DNA of 14,710 bases, from NCBI GenBank assembly GCA_946619805.1, contig CAMOMM010000004.1, positions 1-14,710 of the forward strand, in the 5' to 3' direction. The notes beneath the pieces were generated by a model that made no database searches, had not been told where the DNA came from, and saw nothing but the letters and a program-made list of their open reading frames with translations. Position numbers and translations under genes: made by a program. This stretch comes from an uncultured Bacillota bacterium (GTDB lineage Bacteria > Bacillota_I > Bacilli_A > Erysipelotrichales > Erysipelotrichaceae). Below, in pieces: positions 1-6,163 of this stretch; position 1 is the stretch's first letter; every line of letters begins with the position of its first letter.

Positions 1-1053
1 AAGGCCTTCAGCGACAATGCAGTTCTTGACTACGGCACCTTCCTCGACAACTACCTTAGGCATCAGAACGGAATCAAAGATCTTTGCTCCCTTTCTGATC
101 TTGCAGTCAGTAAACAGAACAGAGTTCTCAACAGTACCGTCAATGACGCAGCCCTGGTTGATGTATGATCTCTTTATCTTGGCCTTAGGTCCGATGATCT
201 GAGGAGTTGAGAGAACATCTTCGGTATAGATCTTCCAGGTTTCATCGGAAAGATTGAGACCGTTATCGCTGTTGAGAAGATCCATGTTGGCCTCCCACAG
301 CGAATCGATCGTTCCTACATCCTTCCAATAGCCTCTGAATCTGTAAGCCATCAGTTTCTTATTGTTGTTGAGCATGTAAGGAATGATGTTCTTACCGAAG
401 TCATGAGCTGACTTTTCATCAGCTGCATCAAGTTCAAGAGCTTTCTTAAGAGCCTTATATGTGAAAATGTAGATACCCATGCTGGCCAGGTTGTTCTTTG
501 GATGAGCAGGTTTTTCTTCAAATTCCACAATGCGGTCATTGGCATCGGTATTCATGATACCGAATCTCTTGGCTTCTTCATAAGTTACTTCCAGACCGGC
601 GATTGTAACATCAGCGTTCTGTTCCTTATGGAAAGCCAGCATTTTTGCATAGTTCATTTTGTAGATGTGGTCACCTGACAGTATCAGTACATATTCAGGT
701 TCATACATGTCCATGAAGTCAACGTTCTGGTAGATGGCATCAGCAGTTCCCTTGTAAACTCCGAAGGCTGTATTGTCCTTTTCTCTTGGTGGAAGGACAA
801 ACACACCCTTATCTCTGCCTTCCAGACCCCATCTGGAACCCTGGGAAACATAAGCGTTTAATTGAATCGATTCGTATTGAGTTAAAACGCCGATAACGTC
901 AATACCGGAATTAGCAGCATTACTCAGTGGGAAGTCAACGATACGGTACTTTCCGCCATAATAAACAGCCGGTTTGGCTACCTTATTGGTCAGGTCAAGT
1001 AATCGTGTTCCTCTTCCACCCGCGAGTATCATTGCGAGCATTTCATTTTTCAC
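1..1053 (-). CDS. glgC: Glucose-1-phosphate adenylyltransferase (ADP-glucose pyrophosphorylase), 3' end cut by window edge
   Basis: Makes ADP-glucose and PPi from ATP and glucose-1-phosphate, the committed step of bacterial glycogen synthesis. 351 codons are visible; Bacillus-type GlgC is about 380 residues, so roughly the last 30, in the C-terminal left-handed beta-helix, lie outside. The N-terminal nucleotidyltransferase signature MILAGGRGTRL is at residues 8-18, followed by KPAVYYGGKYRIVDF (27-41), the catalytic SGDHIYKM (126-133, Asp128), EEKP (179-182) and GYWKDVGTIDSLWEAN (241-256). Hexapeptide-like repeats begin near residue 285. The start is GTG at 1051-1053, because GGGAG lies 9 bases upstream and the protein then begins just before the nucleotide loop; the next in-frame ATG is four codons further in. 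A TATAAT with a dyad upstream suggests its own regulated promoter. Other glg genes, if present, would lie left of the window. Family assignment is secure. Confidence 0.96.
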   Translation of the reverse strand, partial: MKNEMLAMILAGGRGTRLLDLTNKVAKPAVYYGGKYRIVDFPLSNAANSGIDVIGVLTQYESIQLNAYVSQGSRWGLEGRDKGVFVLPPREKDNTAFGVYKGTADAIYQNVDFMDMYEPEYVLILSGDHIYKMNYAKMLAFHKEQNADVTIAGLEVTYEEAKRFGIMNTDANDRIVEFEEKPAHPKNNLASMGIYIFTYKALKKALELDAADEKSAHDFGKNIIPYMLNNNKKLMAYRFRGYWKDVGTIDSLWEANMDLLNSDNGLNLSDETWKIYTEDVLSTPQIIGPKAKIKRSYINQGCVIDGTVENSVLFTDCKIRKGAKIFDSVLMPKVVVEEGAVVKNCIVAEGL

Positions 1054-1082
1054 AATATTTTTCTCCCTTATCTTTAAATTAT

Positions 1083-1113
1083 ATTATAACATCATTTAAG
1101 TGATGTTTGTGAA
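1083..1113 (-). promoter_or_regulatory. Predicted glgC promoter with 18-bp dyad in a 19-bp spacer
   Basis: On the minus strand TATAAT (1083-1088) is preceded at 19 bp by TTCACA (1108-1113), a 5/6 match to TTGACA. The spacer holds ACATCACTTAAATGATGT (1089-1106), a dyad with 8 of 9 positions paired. No T run follows, so it is not an intrinsic terminator for the hydrolase gene ending at 1129. An overlong spacer filled by a dyad is the known layout of MerR-family-controlled promoters; that reading is inference. Confidence 0.5.
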
Positions 1114-1128
1114 AGCAATAAAAATATC

Positions 1129-2025
1129 TCAGTTAATGCCGGCATTCTTCAGGAATCCAGTCAGAAATTCACCATATTTGTCATGATCGGCAAATACTGA
1201 AGCAGCATGTTCGGCCTTCGGCATCAGATGAACTTCCGAATACCGTGGGCACACTTCATTCATTCTCTCACTGTGATACGGCAGAATGAAACTGTCCCGG
1301 GCACCGTGAATAAACAGAACCGGAACCTCATTATCCTTCAGGGAATCGATCGGTTTCATTTCCCGGTATGAATAACCGTATTTCATTCTGGCACATAATA
1401 AAGCAACATATACCGTAGCTTCCGGCAGATGCATTCCCTTAAGCCCGACTTTCAGCACATCAGTAATATTGCTGAAAGGACAGTCAGCGACCACAAAGTC
1501 TATTTCAGGTTTGTACTTCAGACACATTATCGAAGTAGCTGCCCCCAATGATTCTCCATGAATGCCCAGTATTCTTACATCAGGATATCTTTCCCTGGTA
1601 TCTTTTATCAGAGCAGTCAGGTCCAGAGATTCCCTGATTGAATAGGAGCAGAAATCAGGCTTGTTGATGCCATGGCCCCTTAAGTCATAGACAATGACAT
1701 TATATCCCATGTTAATGTAGAAATCCGCATATTTCAGAGCTCCGAAACGGTTGTCGGTATAGCCATGGGAAATGATGACATACTTATCCGTTTTTTCCGG
1801 ATTTCTTACCAGCTGTACATGAAGAACATATCCTTCATATCCTTCAACGGTATAATCGGTCTTTTCCAGACCATAGTACCAGGATATGTCGCCGTGTTCC
1901 TGCTGCCATTTTTCCGCTTCTTCCAGAGTCTGAGGCTTAATGCTCATTGAAAAAGAAGCCATGCGGAAACCAAACCGCAGCAGTCCCGCCACCAGCACCA
2001 AGAGTATAATTGCGATCCAGATCAT
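1129..2025 (-). CDS. Membrane-anchored alpha/beta hydrolase (serine hydrolase family)
   Basis: A 298-residue alpha/beta-hydrolase-fold protein. Residues 2-18 are a hydrophobic segment after a short N-terminus, reading as a membrane anchor or uncleaved signal. SHGYTDN (86-92) fits the oxyanion-hole HG motif, GESLG (157-161) is the nucleophile elbow with Ser159, and GARDSF with Asp244 and AEHAAS with His273 complete a plausible triad. The order matches the YqkD/BAAT-like hydrolases common in Firmicutes; the substrate cannot be told. An ATG 16 codons upstream would put the N-terminus inside a terminator hairpin, whereas the ATG at 2023-2025 has AAGGAGAGG four bases upstream, so I take the shorter form. 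A terminator separates it from the DUF349 gene, so it probably has its own promoter or depends on readthrough. No terminator is evident after its stop, only the glgC promoter region. Confidence 0.85.
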   Translation of the reverse strand: MIWIAIILLVLVAGLLRFGFRMASFSMSIKPQTLEEAEKWQQEHGDISWYYGLEKTDYTVEGYEGYVLHVQLVRNPEKTDKYVIISHGYTDNRFGALKYADFYINMGYNVIVYDLRGHGINKPDFCSYSIRESLDLTALIKDTRERYPDVRILGIHGESLGAATSIMCLKYKPEIDFVVADCPFSNITDVLKVGLKGMHLPEATVYVALLCARMKYGYSYREMKPIDSLKDNEVPVLFIHGARDSFILPYHSERMNEVCPRYSEVHLMPKAEHAASVFADHDKYGEFLTGFLKNAGIN

Positions 2026-2037
2026 TTTTCCTCTCCT

Positions 2038-2070
2038 TAAGAAACATAAAGCCAGCCCGTTAAGGCTGGC
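2038..2070 (-). terminator. Rho-independent terminator after the DUF349 gene
   Basis: On the minus strand GCCAGCC, loop TTAACG, GGCTGGC (2051-2070) forms a perfect 7-bp GC-rich stem, followed by TTTATGTTTCTT. It begins 20 bases after the DUF349 stop codon. Confidence 0.85.
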
Positions 2071-2090
2071 CATTAATTGCTGTCTGTAGA

Positions 2091-2981
2091 TTATTTATAG
2101 AACTTCATGTTGTCGAAGTACTTATTGATAAGACCATTGAATTCTTCCCACAGAGACTGTTCGTTTTCTCTGCCGGCGTTTCCAACTTCCTTCCAGGCCT
2201 TTCTCAGTTCCTTGACAGCACTGATCTCTTCTTCAGTGAATTCGCTTCTGGCCAGATATACTTTTGCCTTGTTGATGATTTCCTTCTTGGCTTCAGTATT
2301 CTTGGCGAAGGTTTCCTTCAGATTGTCATAATACTGTTCTCTTCTCTTGAAGAATTCCTTCCTTAATGCAGAGAATTCCTTCCATAATGGTTCATCGTTT
2401 TCTCTGCCGGCACTTCCGGTCTTTCTCCACTGTTCAAACAGTTCGTTAACAGCGTTGGAAGCCTTCTTCATGTCCTTGATTTCAGCGATTTCCTTTGCCT
2501 TGGCGATCAGCTCTTCCTTGGCAGCTTTGTTCTGAGCAAAGGTTTCATGCAGGTTGTCATAGAATTCCTTTCTCTTGTCAAAGAATTCCTTTCTGACTGC
2601 TGAGAACTGTTCCCACAGTTCATCATCCTTTTCCTTGCTCTGAGTTCTTCCGGCAGCCTTCCAGCTGTCCATCAGATCCTTCATCTTTTTTGAAGCCTTT
2701 TCAATGCTTCCGCTTTCCAGCAGAGCCTTTGCTTCTTCAATGATAGCGTTTTTTCTTTCTTCGGTGTTAACTGCTACTTCACCGGCTTTTTTAGAAAGTT
2801 CGTTCAGCATGTTATTGAACTTTTCAGACAGTTCGATGTCTAAAAAGGATTCTTCCTCTTCATGAATTCTCGGCCATCTCTTTGCCAGTGCCTTTGCCTT
2901 GACAAAAGCCTCTGGTGCGTTGTCGCTTTCTAATAAATTCTTTAATTGTTCAAGTAAATCTTCTCTAATATCGTTTGCCAT
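2091..2981 (-). CDS. DUF349 protein with three tandem helical repeats
   Basis: A 296-residue, highly charged, Lys/Glu-rich, probably all-helical cytoplasmic protein without signal or membrane segment. Three repeats of about 75 residues span roughly 74-144, 152-222 and 230-296. Each carries the DUF349 hallmark: a Trp (107, 185, 263) then K-x-x-G, and 12 to 13 residues later LW-x-x-F, followed by a basic-aromatic stretch such as RKEFFDKRKEFYDNL. Trp36 in the N-terminal part may mark a decayed fourth unit. The biochemical role of DUF349 is not established to my knowledge. The ATG at 2979-2981 is taken as start; a TTG three codons upstream (2988-2990) is possible, since AAGGGG lies only three bases before it but 13 before the ATG. 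The 84 bp upstream are very AT-rich and no single promoter stands out. A terminator follows directly, so the gene is probably monocistronic or co-transcribed with the NUDIX gene. Confidence 0.88.
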   Translation of the reverse strand: MANDIREDLLEQLKNLLESDNAPEAFVKAKALAKRWPRIHEEEESFLDIELSEKFNNMLNELSKKAGEVAVNTEERKNAIIEEAKALLESGSIEKASKKMKDLMDSWKAAGRTQSKEKDDELWEQFSAVRKEFFDKRKEFYDNLHETFAQNKAAKEELIAKAKEIAEIKDMKKASNAVNELFEQWRKTGSAGRENDEPLWKEFSALRKEFFKRREQYYDNLKETFAKNTEAKKEIINKAKVYLARSEFTEEEISAVKELRKAWKEVGNAGRENEQSLWEEFNGLINKYFDNMKFYK

Positions 2982-3065
2982 ACTACCCAAAATCCCCTTA
3001 TACTATATTCTATGCCAATTTTTTTATAATATCCATATTTTTTATTTATTACATTTGTAAAAAAA

Positions 3066-3455
3066 TTAACACATTCGTTTCCTGTACGCCCTGATGACCT
3101 TTCGGTCAGCCCGAGCCCAGTCAACTCCTCTTTTGTCAGGATCGATCCACAGCACTTCTGAGTGATCATGCAGCTTAAGTTCATCACCAGTCAGCCTGCA
3201 TATATAACAGTCCATCACAATTGAGAACTCCGGATAGCGGTGTCTGACAGTACACAGAAAATCACGAACTTCAATATCCGCTTCAAACTCTTCCCTGATC
3301 TCCCTTCTGATGGCGGTAATACCGTCTTCCCCTTCTTCATATTTGCCTCCGGGGAATTCCCATTTACCAGCCTGATTTCCATAAAGCCTGCGGGCGATCA
3401 GTATCTTTCCGTCTTTTTCAATTATGGCTGCCACCACTCTTATGCTTTTTTCCAT
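3066..3455 (-). CDS. NUDIX hydrolase, MutT/CTP-pyrophosphohydrolase-like
   Basis: A 129-residue single-domain NUDIX protein that would hydrolyse a nucleoside diphosphate linked to another moiety, for example oxidised (d)NTPs. The N-terminal RVVAAIIEKDGKILIARR (6-23) and KWEFPGGK (31-38) resemble MutT and NudG. The NUDIX box starts at Gly37: G-x5-E43-x7-R51-E52-I53-R54-E55-E56, so all metal-binding Glu are present, but the usual Gly near its end is Glu58. The specific substrate cannot be read from sequence. The start ATG at 3453-3455 places the first strand exactly where the family begins, yet no good Shine-Dalgarno precedes it. An extended -10 (TG-A-CATAAT) ends six bases before the ATG, which would make the transcript leaderless. 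It sits just beyond the terminator of the sodium-pump operon, so it should be an independent unit. Confidence 0.9.
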   Translation of the reverse strand: MEKSIRVVAAIIEKDGKILIARRLYGNQAGKWEFPGGKYEEGEDGITAIRREIREEFEADIEVRDFLCTVRHRYPEFSIVMDCYICRLTGDELKLHDHSEVLWIDPDKRGVDWARADRKVIRAYRKRMC

Positions 3456-3461
3456 AAACCC

Positions 3462-3470
3462 ATTATGTCA
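3462..3470 (-). promoter_or_regulatory. Predicted extended -10 for the NUDIX gene
   Basis: On the minus strand TGACATAAT fits the extended -10 pattern TGnTATAAT with one mismatch. No convincing -35 is present; the corresponding region lies in the upstream terminator loop. A typical start site would fall on or next to the A of the ATG at 3455. Confidence 0.35.
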
Positions 3471-3510
3471 CAGAAAAACCTGCCGGGAAACTTTTTTCAG
3501 CCGACAGGTT
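3470..3510 (-). terminator. Rho-independent terminator of the pckA-oad operon
   Basis: The arms 3501-3510 and 3477-3486 pair over 10 bp with one G-U (minus-strand AACCTGTCGG with CCGGCAGGTT), around a 14-base loop. A run of Ts follows the right arm on the minus strand. The mirror strand also has a T-rich tail, but no plus-strand gene needs it. It lies just past the 49-residue small-subunit gene. Confidence 0.8.
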
Positions 3511-3523
3511 TTCTTTTTATATA

Positions 3524-3673
3524 CTACTCTTCTTCTTTGTTAACTTTCTTCTCCATTATCTTATTGAGAATCATGGTTGATAACGCAATGGTTCCCAGGG
3601 CAACAAATGTTCCCAGTTCACCCTTTACGATGTAAATCAGATTATAGACAAAGTTCATAGGTGTAAATTCCAT
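3524..3673 (-). CDS. OadG-related small membrane subunit of the sodium-pump decarboxylase (49 aa)
   Basis: A 49-residue ORF at the end of the operon. The layout is a short N-terminus MEFTPMNFVYN, a hydrophobic segment broken by K17-G-E, a second hydrophobic part (GTFVALGTIALSTMIL, 21-36) and a charged tail ending KKVNKEEE. Size, single-helix layout and position after oadB resemble the OadG-related small transporter subunits and the small epsilon subunit of methylmalonyl-CoA decarboxylase; this rests on recall and context, not an alignment. Start: AGGAGG (3681-3686) is seven bases from the ATG at 3671-3673; an in-frame ATG two codons earlier is only one base from it, too close to be used. The AGGAGG overlaps the TAG stop of oadB (TAGGAGG), so translation is probably coupled. 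Its likely role is to help assemble or stabilise the membrane complex. It is short enough to be missed by routine annotation. Confidence 0.75.
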   Translation of the reverse strand: MEFTPMNFVYNLIYIVKGELGTFVALGTIALSTMILNKIMEKKVNKEEE

Positions 3674-3684
3674 GATCATACCTC

Positions 3685-4803
3685 CTACATGAAGAAGTTC
3701 AGCATCATGCCGCCCGCAATTACGGAAGCGATCTGGCCTGATACGTTAACACCCATTGAATACATTAACAGGAAGTTTTCAGGATCTTCCCGTAATCCCA
3801 TCTTATGGATGATTCTTCCGGACATTGGGAAAGCTGAGATACCGGCTGCCCCGATCATCGGATTGACTTTCTTCTTTAAGAACAGATTGACAAACTTGGC
3901 AAACAGAACACCGCCTGCAGTATCAAAGATAAACGCAAACAGACCCAGTCCCATGATCATCAGGGTATCAAGCTGCAGGAACTGTTCAGCCTGCATCTGG
4001 GAAGCAATTGTGATTCCAAGTACCAGAGTGATCAGGTTGGCTAATGCTCCCTGAGCAGTATCGGATAAGCCCTTTAAGACACCGCATTCCTTTAACAGGT
4101 TACCAAACATCAGGAAACCTACCAGTGATACGGCACCGGGTGATACGAATCCGGCAATTACGGTAATGATGATCGGGAACAGAATACGGGTCAGCTGGGA
4201 AACCTGCTTAGGCTCATAATCCATGCGGATCATTCTTTCCTTCTTTGTTGTCAGTAACTTGATTACCGGAGGCTGAATGATAGGTACCAGAGCCATGTAG
4301 GAATAAGCTGCTACCATGATAGGACTCAGGTAAGCTGAGTGAAGCTTAAGTGCTACAACTATTGCGGTCGGACCATCAGCTGCACCAATGGTGGCGATTG
4401 AAGCGGCATCATTTGTAGCGAAGAACATTGAACCCAGACAGAAAGTGATGAAGATCCCAAACTGGGCAGCTGCTCCAAACAGCATCAGTGCCGGCTGAGC
4501 CAGTAACGGACCGAAGTCACACATGGCTCCTATGCCGATAAACAGAAGCAATGGGAACAGCTCATTGGAAATGCCCATTTCATACAGAGTGGAAAGCGGG
4601 CCTTCCTGGAAAATGCCGTTGATATACTGGTTGACTGCACCGGAGAAAGGCAGGTTGACAAGAATGGCACCAAAGCCAATCGGCAGTAACAGCGTAGGTT
4701 CCATGTCTTTCTTGATTGCCAGATAGATCAGGATGCCTCCTATTACCCACATCGTCACCTGCTGCCAGGTCAGAGCCAGCAGATTTTCATATAAAAAACT
4801 CAT
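3685..4803 (-). CDS. oadB: Sodium-pumping oxaloacetate decarboxylase, beta subunit
   Basis: The 372-residue integral membrane subunit that decarboxylates carboxybiotin and moves Na+ outward. About nine or more hydrophobic stretches are visible. The family's key acidic motif is GAADGPT (140-146), with Asp143 matching the Na+-site Asp of Klebsiella OadB. AAYSYMALVPIIQPPVIK (165-182) carries the conserved Tyr region, and the C-terminal GVNVSGQIASVIAGG (351-365) carries the conserved Asn/Gly/Ser helix. The length matches the short Gcd/Mmd-like betas rather than the 433-residue enterobacterial form. ATG at 4801-4803 follows GGGAGG by six bases, and the biotin ligase stops 12 bases upstream. The same beta family also serves methylmalonyl- and glutaconyl-CoA decarboxylases, so the substrate is set by the carboxyltransferase in the operon, which is OadA type. 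Confidence 0.95.
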   Translation of the reverse strand: MSFLYENLLALTWQQVTMWVIGGILIYLAIKKDMEPTLLLPIGFGAILVNLPFSGAVNQYINGIFQEGPLSTLYEMGISNELFPLLLFIGIGAMCDFGPLLAQPALMLFGAAAQFGIFITFCLGSMFFATNDAASIATIGAADGPTAIVVALKLHSAYLSPIMVAAYSYMALVPIIQPPVIKLLTTKKERMIRMDYEPKQVSQLTRILFPIIITVIAGFVSPGAVSLVGFLMFGNLLKECGVLKGLSDTAQGALANLITLVLGITIASQMQAEQFLQLDTLMIMGLGLFAFIFDTAGGVLFAKFVNLFLKKKVNPMIGAAGISAFPMSGRIIHKMGLREDPENFLLMYSMGVNVSGQIASVIAGGMMLNFFM

Positions 4804-4815
4804 AGTTATCCTCCC

Positions 4816-5529
4816 TTACAGGTGAAATGTGATCTCACCTGATTCAATATCGGATTCATTACCGCGGTAACAGATCCTTAATGAATAATTATCATTGATA
4901 CCTCTGATCATGACTTCTTCCCTTTTCCCGTTTATTTCCGCAACGGCATTTCTGCCTTTCAGATAATCATACCGGGCTATTTCCGGATAGAAATCATGGC
5001 CTTTTTTCAGCAGTTCAAGGTTTTCACTGAACTTTGCATATACCGTATTCTTAAGCTCTTCCAGCTCCACATGCTTTCCCATCTGCAGATAAACGGAAGT
5101 AGGCTTACGCAGGTATTCACCCTCAAAGCTTTCCTGATTGACATTGATGCCCGTTCCGATGATCAGGCATTCCATCTTTTCTCTGGCTACCCCTTCCAAT
5201 AAGATCCCGCAGATCTTTTCATCGCCCGCATATACATCATTGGGCCACTTTATGGAAAGCTCTCTGATCCTGTATTGTTCCAGTGCCTTTATGACACTGT
5301 AAGCTGCCAGTACTGACAGACAGCGGTAGTTTGCCAGAAACACCTCATCCTTTAACAGGATCGAGAACATCAGGCTGTCTCCCTTTTCAGAGAGCCATTT
5401 ACGGTTATTGCGCCCTCTTCCTGCCGTCTGCAGTAAGGCGCTGACAAAGGTCATGTCCCTTAAATCACCGTAATTATTCTTAAGATAGGTATTGGTTGAA
5501 TCAACGGTATCAAAATCGATTCTCTGCAT
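4816..5529 (-). CDS. birA: Biotin--[carboxyl-carrier] ligase, group I (no DNA-binding domain)
   Basis: A 237-residue BirA/LplA-fold enzyme that adenylates biotin and attaches it to the carrier lysine. VDSTNTYL (9-16) is the biotin/adenylate entry motif. The ligase loop reads QTAGRGRNNRKW (34-45), with Asn-Asn where many homologues have Gly or Arg before the conserved Arg. KWPND is at 94-98, and KICGILLE at 105-112 carries the following conserved Lys/Gly. A C-terminal SH3-like domain runs from about residue 190. There is no N-terminal winged helix, so it should not repress biotin genes. It starts three bases after the carrier's stop (TAG TAA ATG) with only a weak GGAA as ribosome site, so translation by coupling to the carrier is likely. 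Its place between its own substrate and oadB suggests it mainly serves this decarboxylase; a second housekeeping ligase elsewhere is possible. Confidence 0.93.
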   Translation of the reverse strand: MQRIDFDTVDSTNTYLKNNYGDLRDMTFVSALLQTAGRGRNNRKWLSEKGDSLMFSILLKDEVFLANYRCLSVLAAYSVIKALEQYRIRELSIKWPNDVYAGDEKICGILLEGVAREKMECLIIGTGINVNQESFEGEYLRKPTSVYLQMGKHVELEELKNTVYAKFSENLELLKKGHDFYPEIARYDYLKGRNAVAEINGKREEVMIRGINDNYSLRICYRGNESDIESGEITFHL

Positions 5530-5532
5530 TTA

Positions 5533-5883
5533 CTATTCCAGAACGATCAGGGCTTCCTTGTTCTTGATGTCGTCGCCCTTACCGGCTCTGATTTCCACTA
5601 CTTTTCCGTCAAATCCGGACTGAATTTCATTTTCCAGCTTCATGGCTTCGATGATTGCCACGACCTGGCCCTTCTTAACCACATCTCCGACTTTGACCTT
5701 TACTTCCAGTACCTTGCCGGTAATCGGAGCAGCAATGACCTTGCTTCCTTCAGAGACAGGACCGTTTTCCTTCTTTACAGCGGCAGCAGGCTGCTGACTC
5801 TGAATATTGCCGTTTACTTCATCAATGGCTTCAACTTCTACTTCATAAACCTTGCCGTTAACTTTTACCTTATATACTTTCAT
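5533..5883 (-). CDS. Free-standing biotin carboxyl carrier subunit of the decarboxylase
   Basis: A 116-residue carrier. Residues 1-20 (MKVYKVKVNGKVYEVEVEAI) form the start typical of the gamma/biotin subunits of sodium-pump decarboxylases. A short Gln/Ala/Pro linker follows (29-36, QSQQPAAA), then a complete biotinyl domain at about 47-116. The attachment motif is EAMKLEN (79-85) with Lys82; the common form is AMKM, so Leu83 is a mild variant. IEAMK lies centrally between PITGKVLEVKVKVGDVV and GKVVEIRAGKGDDI, as in the fold. The longer frame upstream adds 21 codons overlapping the oadG-like gene and is rejected; the ATG at 5881-5883 has GAGG nine bases upstream. It begins one base after the oadG-like stop. 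It carries the carboxyl group from the OadA active site to OadB. Confidence 0.93.
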   Translation of the reverse strand: MKVYKVKVNGKVYEVEVEAIDEVNGNIQSQQPAAAVKKENGPVSEGSKVIAAPITGKVLEVKVKVGDVVKKGQVVAIIEAMKLENEIQSGFDGKVVEIRAGKGDDIKNKEALIVLE

Positions 5884-5884
5884 A

Positions 5885-6154
5885 CTATCTAACCTCTCTG
5901 ACAGATACGACTCTGACATTCTTCCTTGTTTCGTTATGACATTCAATTGATGCGATCAGACAAGCCACAACGGCATCCTCATCGCCTGGATCCAGCGGAG
6001 AAACGCTTTCACCTGCATAGGATGGCTCACTTTCTTTCTCCTGTTCTTCTTCCTGACTCTGTTCAGGCTTTCTGAACTTCAGGATCAGAAACAGGATCAG
6101 TGAATAGACGATAATGGCAGTGATGCCTGAATATTTCATTAATAATTCCAACAT
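5885..6154 (-). CDS. oadG: OadG-like gamma/delta membrane subunit of the decarboxylase
   Basis: An 89-residue protein with one N-terminal transmembrane helix (about 9-27), a short, mostly acidic Glu/Gln/Ser-rich linker (30-56) and a C-terminal segment DEDAVVACLIASIE (58-71) ending in RVVSVREVR. That architecture, and the DE-AVVACLIA stretch followed by a basic R-V-V-S-x-R end, is shared by OadG, MmdD and GcdC-type subunits, which bridge the carboxyltransferase to the membrane beta subunit. The linker is shorter than in enterobacterial OadG, and no His-rich zinc tail is seen. ATG at 6152-6154 lies five bases after AGGAGG, which overlaps the TAG stop of oadA (TAGGAGG). The family is certain by context more than by sequence, since these subunits are weakly conserved. 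Confidence 0.85.
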   Translation of the reverse strand: MLELLMKYSGITAIIVYSLILFLILKFRKPEQSQEEEQEKESEPSYAGESVSPLDPGDEDAVVACLIASIECHNETRKNVRVVSVREVR

Positions 6155-6163
6155 GCTGCCCTC

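Noticed and set aside
1039..1051. 15-base exact match AATGAAATGCTCGCA between the glgC start (minus strand) and the tail near 14489 (plus strand)
   Set aside because: A 15-mer shared once on either strand is expected at a rate near one in a window this size; one copy is coding, and the flanks diverge at once.
2026..2073. Upstream in-frame ATG extending the alpha/beta hydrolase by 16 residues
   Set aside because: The extension is translated from the DUF349 terminator hairpin and has no ribosome site, while the ATG at 2025 has AAGGAGAGG.
2107..2535. Plus-strand frames opposite the DUF349 gene
   Set aside because: Ser/Leu/Phe-rich shadows of Lys/Glu codons on the other strand, without ribosome sites; the two resemble each other only because the DUF349 repeats do.
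3689..4054. 121-codon plus-strand frame opposite oadB
   Set aside because: Antisense shadow of a clear OadB coding sequence; no family resemblance or ribosome site.
5884..5946. 21-codon N-terminal extension of the biotin carrier
   Set aside because: It runs through the 3' end of the oadG-like gene; the ATG at 5883 fits the family start and the one-base junction.
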